A stretch of DNA of 64,000 bases from Chrysaora quinquecirrha (lineage: Eukaryota > Cnidaria > Scyphozoa > Semaeostomeae > Pelagiidae), in assembly GCA_014526335.1 (NCBI GenBank), contig JACTAT010000035.1, forward strand, positions 4,638,899 through 4,702,898, given 5' to 3'. A model generated the notes under the pieces. It did no database searches. It was not told the origin of the DNA and saw only the letters and a list, made by a program, of their open reading frames with translations. Made by a program: the position numbers and the translations under genes. Shown piece after piece: positions 54,761 to 64,000 of the stretch. Position 1 is the stretch's first letter. Each line of letters opens with the position of its first letter.

Positions 54761-57700
54761 ATGCAGAGACCAAAGACAGCTACAGGCTCTTCCAAGAAAG
54801 GGATTAGTGGCATCAAAAGACCTTCAAGTGGTAATTTGTGGTTAAAATGCAGTTTAGGGGTCCTAGGTGCTAGCATTGTTATTTAGGTATGCAAGACTGA
54901 ATTTGAGCAAACTGTGTACCAAAGGCTATTGTTTAACAAATAATAGGGTATTGTTTTCTATTGTTCTAGCTGAAATTGCACAGTGAAGTTCTTCTGGTGC
55001 ACATAACAAAGTTTCCACACTGGCTTGCATGTGTGGTAACCACCACACCTAGAATAGAATAGAAATACAATAAAATAGAATATTGGGGGCTGTCCTGCAA
55101 CTCCCAAACCCCCAGGGTGCATTCGGCGTTTCCGCCACATCGTAGAATACGCCAACCAAATCGGACTTCACGCCAAAAGAAACAATAGATCTATTGTTTT
55201 ATAATTGAAATAATAGTCTAGGCTATTGTTTTTTTTGAAAGATCCTCGCCAGTACTCCAATAAAATTTCAGACTCCACCTTGGAGATCTCCGGCGTAGCC
55301 TACATGGAATGCACACTGGCCAAACCCCCAGTTTAACAGCCACAATTTGTCTTTTTCATTCTTTCTGATTGTGCTATTTTGAACATTATCAAAATACAGT
55401 TCAATTACAACAATACAGGTAACCAGGGACCCCTAAGCTGCATTATTACCTAGTTCATTTGCAATATTTTCATTTCAATTTCTTACCGTCTCTTTTATTA
55501 AGATGACCTAGCTTCAGAATCCTTGTTTATCATTTTAGCTGTTGGTCCTGGCTGGAAGAATCCAAATGCAATGCAAACAAAACCAACTAAAAAGTTTCAT
55601 CTGGGATTAAATCATAGTTCACTAGAATCTAATGTCAGCAAAAAAGCTCCATTTGCTCCAAGAGGGTTTCTTGGACAGACGTCTCATGATATCCCAAAAG
55701 TAGTAAATGGAAAGAAGTACACCATGAAAGAATATAATCCATTAGAAGATCCTCATTTGAGTGATTATTATGCAAGAAAACTTGGTATGATGCCTAGCTT
55801 ATCTGATTCTCAAAAACAGGTGAATGAAAGTGCTTATTTGTCTTGTATGTTGCTCAAGGTTTCTAGTCAACTTACCCCACTGCCAACTTGCCCCATTGCC
55901 AACTCACCCAACCTCTATGTCAACTGGCCCCACTTTCAAAGTCAACTCACCCTACCTTCAAAGTCAACTAGCCTCATCTCTTGAAAGTCATCTTTCCCCC
56001 ACTGAACTATAAATGTTTAAAGTTGGGGGCTCCACCCCAAACCCCTTTTATCACACTGATAGATTCACTTAATTTTGTTGTTTTCTATCATTTTGTTAAT
56101 GGTGGGGCAAGTTGACTTGACAGATGGGGGGAGTTGTACAAACACGTGGGGTGACATGAATTGAAGAGGCTAGTTGGTAGTGGGGCAAGTTGACCTGTTA
56201 CCATATGTTACAGTTGTTAAAACTACTGTCATTCTGAGCAGGCTGTCTCTGCACAACTTCTGTTGGAACGGGCTCAAGAACTATATATATATTGATGTCA
56301 TCACTGCAAAGTACAATGCAGATTTTTAGCTGTTGCAATAATAGTGAGAAGTCGCAATGATTACTAGTATATCATTAATAATGCTGTTTTTGTTTTGCAG
56401 AAAATAAAAAGCTCCAAGCAAAAAGGTAAGCTTTTCCATTAGAGCTGGGTTACTCTGTACCTGCATCAATTCACTTTGTTCAAGAATTAGTAAAGTCTGT
56501 AAGATTCTTTCTTTTTTAAATGTAAAAATGAATATCTGTAATCATTTTTTAGAAGGCACAACATATCTGGTTAGTGTGACAACTGGAAGCAAAAAAGGAC
56601 AGGGAACTGATGCTAGGGTAAGAAGCAATTCAATTTCAATTGATAAACATGTTTAAAGGCCAGCAAGAAATGAAAGGAATTCAAGTTTTCAAATCAACAG
56701 AATTAGTCTTTGTGTTGTACAAAATTTCAAAATTGCAATAAGAAGTTGAAAAATCTCTGGGCAAGCTTGTTCACCTGCTCTACTCAGAGCATAAACATCA
56801 GAAACAGACCAAAACAATAAACTAACGGAAATACATAGATGCCAATTGAAAAATGCATTAATCAGAAAAGTAACAAAAAGAGCAATTGACTAGGAAGAAT
56901 ATATACCCAGATGTAATTGGTGCAGTTTTATCTACAATAGGAGTATATATTGCACTTAAGCCTAGTCATTTGTTTCTGTCCGTTCTGATGTTTATACGTC
57001 AGACAGAAAAGCTTTCAAGTATGGCCAAAGTTATTTCCATCATATTGACATTCTACTGTACTTCTTGAATATTTTGTTCAAAATGACTGAATTTTCTCAA
57101 GTTTCCTTAATTTGCAAGCTAAGTCAAGCAAATTTGTAAAAGACATTAAAAGAAATAGCATACAGTCTATAAGAAAAATGAGGCTCAAAATCGCTGAAAT
57201 TTAAGGATTATTTAAGAATAATGTCAGGCTCAAGTTTCATGAAGCCAATGTTTTTATTTCTCTGCGTTTTTCACAAGGCACAAAATATGATTGTCACACT
57301 GTCCATGTTCTACAATACACATTTGACTACATTGGTTTAATGAGTTTGACAGAGTTGAAATCGTTCTTCTAGATTAGGTTTTTCTAAAATGGCAAATGAC
57401 AAAGGTTTAACTTATTTCTCTTGATCTTCCGGCCGATTGGTAACATTGTAAATTAAGAATAATTTAAGCATATTTTTGGCTCAAAATTGAAAAATCTTAA
57501 GAATAATCGAGGCTCGGAAAAAACTTACGTATTCTTATAAAAAATTTGTATTCTCCAACAGTGCTTGAAGTGAGCACTGTATACTACAAAATTTGAAATA
57601 AAATATTTTTATTTTCTTTCTCAGGTATTTATTCAAATAAGAGGTGTTAAAGGGAAATTGTCAAAACAACATTTAACTTCTAAAGCGCACGAAGATGGCA

Positions 57701-60700
57701 TGGCTGCACTTTCTGGAGAAAGATCCGTTTTTAAATTTGCCCCTGGAGCAACAGAAAACTTTACAATTAGAGGACCAGATGTTGGAGATCTTGTCGCGGT
57801 TGAAGTCGAGGTAAGGAGCTGTTTTTTCTTTGACGAACTGATAACGAACTCTACGCTAAAGCCTTGCTTTCATGCTGCTTAATCGCTAGCTGTCGTTATT
57901 CGGTGTCGCTTTAGTTTTCTACGCCAGGCTTATGTTGACCTACAATACTTTTGAACACCAGCTAGTTGTAACTGTTAACTTGTGTCTACATGTCAACAGA
58001 ACTTGATACTGGATGCAGCTGGTCTCGGTCGCAAGTCGACTGCGTCTGATAGGTATACTGTATAGGTTTTTATGAATCACAGAAGTAGAACATGCCCAAC
58101 TTTCTTGAATAGTAGCTTCATTTTCTTAAAAGGAAATGGCGAAAAGGACAATTAAACTAAATGGTAAAGCTTGGACATTTTTTTCAAATGCAAAATCATA
58201 CTAGACTTTTAAATGCAAATTTTCATTTCTCCTTAGCATGATGGCCTAGAACGAAATCAATCATGGTTTCTAGAAGAAATTCGAATAACTAACAAAAAGA
58301 CAAGTAAAACGACAGTGTTTCCGTGCCATGCCTGGTTCTCTTTGTATGACAGCGATTGCCAAGTGAAACGATTGTTAAAACCTGCAGTTGCTTCAACCCA
58401 AGAGAGAATTGGTAAGTGAAAGTGAATTGAACTACTAAGAACTGATAAAACCAGATCATCAACATCATCTATACATATTTGACGGTTAACTGTCATAATG
58501 TCCTTCACTAAACTTTGCCACATACGTCTGTCCTAAGTAAGTGTTGCAAGTGTTTCATCAGGTGTTTTCTTGTTTAAATTTAGTTTGATGTCTACCAATG
58601 CGAGATGTTTTTCTATTACTTTTATCCAAGTTAAGCATGGTCTGTCTCTCTTCCTTTGCATCAGTTGCAGTGATAAAGCTAGCCTTACTGCCTCAGTTTA
58701 TCAATATCTTTTTCTCGTGTTCTAAACAAGAATTACTTTTGCGAAGCAGAGTTTTTTGTCTCATTTTCACAAGTTTTAATAAAAGATTTATGCACTGGCC
58801 AATAGATCAAAAACATTGTTGGTCCAACATTTGAGATTCGCTTCTCCAGCAAAATGTTTGACCGTTTGGCTACGTCCAGAAACATTGCTCTTCCCGCGGC
58901 TGTTCCAACATTTTTGTTTGCGTCAAGCAAAAAATGTTTTGAACTTTTCAAAATCATCAGGCGACAAACGTTGTTTATTTTTGCCTGTCAAGCAAAGTTT
59001 GATCGTTTGGCCGTCTTTCCAACATTGCTTGTGAAACATTTCTTTTGTTATTGTCAAACTTTAACAACTTACAACAATTTGGCACCTAGCAACATTTCTG
59101 AGCAACAAGGCAGTTGTGCTTGTGCAATAGCAATGACTTTGTTGTTCCAAAATGTTGAACAGTAATGTTTTTGGATTTGGCCAAACTGTCAAACATTTGT
59201 TGTAAAGCAAATTTATGTTTGACCAACAATGCTTAATCGTTTGGCCAGGGCCTTAATCTGGCATTGAAATTGCCTGGTTGTGGAGAAATCTTGTATCAAT
59301 ACGAAGCTGTGTTGCGTTGCCATTACAAAATACCGCCTTCAGGCGGCAAAATCATTGGCACCAAGTATGCGGCAATCAAAAGCATTTCTCCAAAAGTTCA
59401 CTCACCAAATCAATGTTCTGCAACTGTGTTGCTTCGGGTCGCAGCATATTTTGTTCAAAAATCTATTCCTGGCTTAACGTGTGACCTATTTTTTCACTGT
59501 CGCAGCGGCAATTTTTTATGTGTCCGGTCGCCATTTCAGGCAAAAAACTGCACGTGTAGCCGAGGCTTTATCCAAAATTTAAACGATTTTTCAATTCTTC
59601 TTTAGTCTACGAGATAGAAGTTATAACTGGTGACAAACGAGGAGCCGGTACAGACGCACACGTTTTTGTTATTTTATTTGGTGACCATGGTCAGACTCCA
59701 AGAGTACAGTTAGTTAACAGGTAAATTTTACGAGAAATAAATAAAAAATTTTTTCAGAATACATTGGAGAAATTGAGCCGAAACCGTAATTGTTGAAATA
59801 ACAGAAAGCATTGTTTAAGGCGAAGATTTTTGGCGCCATTGGCCAGGATATCAGAAGTAGCTGGAGAAACTCGTTTCTTTTCATTCCATTGTTTTTCATT
59901 TATCCACAGTTGCCCCTTCAGTCATAGCGACTGTTTTTCAGGGGCCGTGCCAAAAAATATAAAGTTAAAATCTAAGTTACACTAATTCGAACCCCGACTA
60001 AACTGAGCTCCTGACGTCAGAGAATGGATTGCACCATGATGCAACATCATCTTCAAGGTTTAAGCTCAATGCTGGAAAATATCAACAGTATTTACCTATC
60101 TATTTCTCTCTACAGCCTTTTTCTCTTTAGCTTTAAGGATACCTTTTCTTCATTGAGTTTTTTCTTGCTCAAGACAATTTTATTGTTTGGTCTTATATTA
60201 TTGCTGGATTATGTTTTTCAGGAGTGTAAACACATTTGAAAGAAGTAAATCAGACATATTTAAAATAAAGACCAAGTCACTTGGAAAACTTCAAAAGCTC
60301 ATGTAAGTGCTCATTTTTATTAAGCACCTAAAGCTAGACTTATATTGATCTACATTTTGATAGAGCTTATGCGAACAAGTTGTAACTGCTAACATATGTC
60401 GACATATGAACAACTAGTCGGAACGTATAGGATACAGTTGACCGCGGTTGCAAGAGCGCTCATGGTTACTACGATTGATAGGAATCAGTTGTCAGCTTAT
60501 CATAGAAGTAGAACGTGTCCAACTTTCTGTATCTGTGTGCCGACCTCTTGCCATGAAAAAGGAAATAGTTGCCAACTTGTTTTCGCCAGTCATTTGCCGG
60601 AGAACTCGACAGGTCAGTTGCGATCAATTAGCTCTAAAACCGCCGAGCAGCAGTTTGCAGCTAAGTCTTACTCTGCACAATATCGACATTAGCCTGGCTT

Positions 60701-63163
60701 AAGCTGTATTATTTTAAGACTGGTGTCCAGTAGGTTGCTGTTGCTGAGTGTTATTAGGTGTTGCTGAAGTTTTTAAATTTGTTTGCTCGCTATCGTTGAA
60801 AATATCCTTTCCATTGCCAGGAGTTATCGTTTTTAACTGATGTGAAACGATCAAACATTGTTAAACCTTGCAAACATTGCTAAACTTTGCAAACATTGTT
60901 AAACCTTGCAAACCACAGCGCCACCCAGCGGCGTATTGGAATCCAATGCCCTAGCCAGGTCTCCCTGAGCCTAGGATATCAAAAACGCTGTTCTACATGC
61001 GTCAAATAACCAGTTCTATAAACTTAACAAGATTCATTGGTTTGTTGTTTTATAAATTATTCTTTCCCATTTATTTTCTAGAGTTGAACATGATAATGCT
61101 GGGTTTGCTCCAGGCTGGTACCTGGATAAGGTACGTTTTTAGGGGTTTTAAAATTACGCTCTTAAGATTTTTAAGCCTTTACTTAAGCAGAGAAAGTGTT
61201 TTTTTGGAATTTTTCAAAACATCTCGCAACGAATTCTGCTTATTGACGCCATTTTGTGACGCACCTAAATGTTCAAACCATTCGTAGTGAGCAAATTTCA
61301 AATACTTGTCAAACAATTTTTGATCTTGGTCAGGACGTGGCCAAACGATAAAAACGTTTGAAATTTGTTTTACAAGCAATGATTGACCGTTTGGCCACGT
61401 TGTAAAACATTTCTTGACATGTAAAATTTCCTAGCAATGTTTTTGAAAAACTTAAAAACGTTATATGCTTGCTACAGTAAAAATGTTTGACAAGCAATGT
61501 TTTGCGACGTGGCCAAATTGTAAAAATTTTCTTTGACAAACAATTGTAGCTGCCTGACGAACCAGTGACAGGGTCTCGATGTCGCTGGGCGATTTGCTTT
61601 GTATTGCCTGTTTGAAAAGACTGTCGTAAGGGATCGATTACAAGTCAGTAGACGAGGGGCACTCACGAGAACGGTTTTTTTGTGTTTCATATCAAGGGCA
61701 TTGCATTAGGATTGGAATTGGTATTGCGATTGGAATTGGTATTAACAACTATTATTACGTCCCTTTTATTTCTTACAGATCATAGTGAAGAACCTCAATA
61801 ATCCAAAAGAACTATATTATTTTCCATGTGATAAATGGTTATCAAAAGATGAAGATGATGGACAAATTATGAGACAATTGTTAGGAACCAGAAGTTTAGA
61901 TAACGTTAAACAAGGTATGGTAAAGATTATGATTTAGATAGGTATGTTATAGGTATGGTATAGGTATGGTATAGGTATAGGTATGGTATAGGTATGGTAT
62001 AGGTATGGTATCGGTGTGGTATAGGTGTGGTATAGGTATGGTATAGGTATGGATAGGTATGGTAAAGGTATGGTTTAGGTATGGTATAGGTATGGTTTAG
62101 GTATATGTATAGGTATGGTATAGGTATAGGTATAGGTATAGGTATAGGTATGGTAAAGGTATGGTTGAGGTATGGTATAGGTATGGTATAGGTATGGTAT
62201 AGGTATGGTATAGGTATGGTATAGGTATGGTATAGGTATGGTATTGGTGTGGTATAGGTATGGTATCGGTGTGGTATAGGTGTGGTATAGGTATGGTAAA
62301 GGTATGGTTTAGGTATGGTATAGGTTTGGTATAGGTATGGTATAGGTATGGTATAAGTATGGTATAGGTGTGGTATAGGTATGGTATAGGTATGGTATAG
62401 GTATGGTATAGGTATGGTATAAGTATGGTATAGGTATGGTATAGGTATGGTATAGGTATGGTATTGGTATGGTATAGGTATGGTATAGGTATGGTATAGG
62501 TATGGTATAGGTATGGTATCGGTGTGGTATAGGTATGGTATAGGTGAAGTATAGGTGTGGTATAGGTATGGTAAAGGTATGGCTTAGGTATGGTATAGGT
62601 ATGGTATAGGTATGGTATAGGTATGGTATAAGTATGGTATATGTATGGTATAGGTATGGTATAGGTATGGTATAGGTATGGTATAGGTATGGTATAGGTA
62701 GTTATAGATCCTAGATAAAATATTGAAAAACTCTATTTTCAGCACGAATTTCGCATTGTTTTTCCGTCGTTGCCAAACGGTGAAGCGTTTTGTCTGAATA
62801 GCAAATTTCAAATGTTTGACGAACAATGTTTGATAAACAATGTCTTATGAAATTCACCAGAGTTTGTGCCTTTTTTGAACTGGCTGTGTTGCTCTTTTTG
62901 TTACTGTTATATCTTTGTCGGGTTTAATTCCTCCAAGCCAATGACCCCCACGTAGGTCTTTTGAGTAAAAGACCGCTTTTAAAGAAACCAACTTATAGAA
63001 AATATCTTTTCGCAGCTCATAAGTACAAAGTTATGACACACACTGGTGACGTCAGGGGAGCCGGGACTGATGCAAATGTATATATTACCATATTTGGTGA
63101 AGATGGGGATACAGGACAACACAAACTTAGCAACAGCTGGAAAAATAACTTCAAAAGATCAAG
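54761..63163 (+). CDS. LOXHD1: LOXHD1-like PLAT-repeat protein, 5' part (partial at window end)
   Basis: Exons: 54761-54830, 55539-55819, 56401-56425, 56553-56617, 57625-57810, 58237-58411, 59606-59720, 60222-60302, 61082-61130, 61779-61914 and 63016-63163 (start at 62956 also possible). All have GT-AG junctions in phase. They give about 443 residues and end mid-codon, so the gene continues beyond the window. The N-terminal 125 residues are basic with no known domain. PLAT1 (about 127-245) has [20 protein letters not shown] and [19 protein letters not shown]2 (about 268-375) has [20 protein letters not shown] and [19 protein letters not shown]3 opens with [20 protein letters not shown], very like human LOXHD1. 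LOXHD1 proteins consist of many PLAT beta-sandwich domains that act at membranes; in vertebrates they serve hair-cell stereocilia. A start at 54761 is chosen because it is the first ATG in phase and gives a plausible first exon. Confidence 0.9.
55858..56202. mobile_element. MITE-like element in LOXHD1-like intron 2
   Basis: Ends are inverted: GTTTCTAGTCAACTTACCCC and, at the right, complement of GGTAACAGGTCAACTTGCCC. Direct modules (CAACTTGCCCCATTGCCAAC and CAACTCACCC) follow on the left side. It begins about 40 bases after the exon 2 donor. Confidence 0.7.
57925..58115 (+). repeat. Dispersed repeat (GAAGTAGAACATGCCCAAC family), LOXHD1-like intron 5
   Basis: Order: CGCCAGGCTTATGTTGACCT, TAGTTGTAACTGTTAACTTG, GATACTGGATGCAGCTGG, CACAGAAGTAGAACATGCCC. 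It matches 60327-60560 in order. Truncated at its 3' side. Confidence 0.6.
58790..59255. mobile_element. MITE F1 cluster in LOXHD1-like intron 6
   Basis: At least two overlapping copies, with GGCCAATAGATCAAAAACAT, AATGTTTGACCGTTTGGCTA, AAGTTTGATCGTTTGGCC and a final TTAATCGTTTGGCCAGGGCC. Confidence 0.7.
59985..60058 (-). mobile_element. Truncated SINE family B in LOXHD1-like intron 7
   Basis: Reverse strand shows TTGCATCATGGTGCAATCC, GTCAGGAGCTCAGTTTAG and GGGGTTCGAATTAG. Only the tRNA-like head remains. Confidence 0.6.
60327..60700 (+). repeat. Dispersed repeat (GAAGTAGAAC family), LOXHD1-like intron 8
   Basis: Longest copy: TAGACTTATATTGATCTACA, TGTAACTGCTAACATATGTC, GACCGCGGTTGCAAGAGCGC, AGAAGTAGAACGTGTCCAAC, TGTGCCGACCTCTTGCC. 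It ends near ATTAGCCTGGCTTAAGC. The open frames here (84-98 codons) belong to the repeat. Confidence 0.6.
61265..61555. mobile_element. MITE F1 copy in LOXHD1-like intron 9
   Basis: Contains GGACGTGGCCAAACGATAAA, AATGATTGACCGTTTGGCCA, CAAGCAATGTTTTGCGACGT and GGCCAAATTG. Inverted module order typical of F1. Confidence 0.7.
61935..62700 (+). repeat. (GGTATGGTATA)-type minisatellite in LOXHD1-like intron 10
   Basis: About 765 bp of an 11-base-like unit GGTATAGGTAT/GGTATGGTATA with variants (GGTATCGGTGT, GGTAAAGGTAT, GGTTTAGGTAT). The variants are grouped, giving a higher-order pattern. The 61.7-kb flank (GGAATTGGTATTG) is related. Confidence 0.95.
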
Positions 63164-63170
63164 GTGAAAA

Positions 63171-63537
63171 TACACTCATTTTATAAGAAACTATGCTCTG
63201 AGCAATATAGTAGGGTTTCTTAACTTTGGGCACAACTGGTATAGAAAAAGTTTCTTGCAGAGTTTCTTAACTTAGAAATCGAAAATTCACAAATTTCGTG
63301 AAATACTTGTTTAATGTGAAGGATCATGTTCTTAGCAGTCAAAATATGGACTTTTTCCGGAATTGACTCCAAAGTATAACAGTTTTTGGGGATTATTTTT
63401 ACGTAAGCACATCAGTAAAATAGAATAGTTTCTTAGCTTTTTTACTTCTTCGCCCATATAGAAGAGTTTCTTGACTTTTTAGAAAAACGGCATATATAGT
63501 TTCTTATAAGATGTTTCTTATAAAAAAATGAGTGTAT
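63171..63537 (+). mobile_element. TA-type element, AGTTAAGAAAC family, second copy
   Basis: Inverted ends TACACTCATTTTATAAGAAA and TTTCTTATAAAAAAATGAGT followed by GTA. It begins only 7 bases after the exon 11 donor of the LOXHD1-like gene. Same family as 35625-36119, inverted. Confidence 0.85.
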
Positions 63538-63571
63538 AAAGAGATACATAGTCTCTTTCTTGTGACTACAG

Positions 63572-63967
63572 TACACTCTTTTTTTTAAAAGAACCTACCT
63601 CAAGGCCTAGTTCTTAAAGTTCCTTATTTTTGGGCCTCTTTTGAGGCAATTGTAGTTCCAAAAGTTCCTTAATAGTTCCTTAATTTTAACTGCACATACA
63701 GTGGTCTTAACAATAAAAGAGAGAAATTTGCATGTCAGCATGTGAGCAAAGCTCGAGACTACTCAAAGAAACATTGGATACATACTAAACGTACAATTTA
63801 TGTGATTTTCGACTGCAAATGAATGGAACCGGCTTTCTAATTCTTGATTATTTGCAGTGATAAAAGTATTCAACATTCAAAAGTTCCTTAATGATTTTCT
63901 CTTTAGCAGTATAAGTTCTTCAAATTTTCGGGCCTTCTACATGTAGGTTCCTTAAAAAAAGCGTGTA
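63572..63967 (-). mobile_element. TA-type element, AAGGAACTTT family, second copy
   Basis: TACACTCTTTTTTTTAAAAG at the left, AAAAAAAGCGTGTA at the right. Shares the AGTCGAAAATCACATAAATT region (in reverse) and the GGCCTAGTTCTTAAAGTTCC end with 44961-45366. Confidence 0.85.
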
Positions 63968-64000
63968 AGTGTAAATATATATAAGGCTGCAGCTACAGTA

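Noticed and set aside
59264..59605. 113-codon open frame just before LOXHD1-like exon 7
   Set aside because: It overlaps the polypyrimidine tract and acceptor of exon 7 and has no PLAT residues; the joined phase requires the intron.

Overview
The window is animal (metazoan) nuclear DNA. It is AT-rich, has long intergenic spaces, and contains multi-exon genes with GT-AG introns of a few hundred to about two thousand bases and many dispersed repeats. The four genes I can identify are a Sox-family HMG-box factor, an RFX winged-helix factor, an HSF-type factor and a PLAT-repeat protein of LOXHD1 type. This combination fits an invertebrate such as a cnidarian, sponge or invertebrate deuterostome. 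I cannot name the species from sequence alone. No bacterial gene organisation, rRNA, intact tRNA gene or CRISPR array is visible.

Layout. 1-10.4 kb is mostly repeats: trinucleotide tracts, an old dispersed repeat and short inverted-repeat elements. It also holds two coding-like exons (3496-3748 and 5890-6067) of an unrecognised gene. 10.45-11.28 kb is an apparently single-coding-exon Sox gene with a probable 5'UTR intron. 11.3-34.6 kb has no gene I can support and is filled with tRNA-derived SINEs, MITEs, tandem repeats and a 1.5-kb fold-back element with about 0.5-kb inverted arms. 34.8-50.1 kb is a complete 18-exon RFX gene on the + strand; its exons join in phase into a 675-codon protein, and a TATA-like box lies upstream. 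51.7-52.5 kb is an HSF-domain gene on the - strand, convergent with RFX. 54.76 kb to the window end is the 5' part of a LOXHD1-like gene: two complete PLAT domains and the start of a third.

The three transcription factors and the PLAT gene are neighbours with no evident operon or shared regulation. In other animals RFX factors control ciliary genes and LOXHD1 acts in stereocilia, a thematic link but not proof of co-regulation. The most interesting structural content is in the transposable elements. Several can be delimited to the base by target-site duplications: two 8-bp hAT-type elements in RFX introns, two copies of a CCGGTACA-rich family with 6-bp duplications, a fold-back element with a 6-bp duplication, and several with TA ends. 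An apparent 5S-rRNA-derived SINE with a Deu-like core has inserted into an older repeat. No autonomous transposase or reverse transcriptase was recognised.
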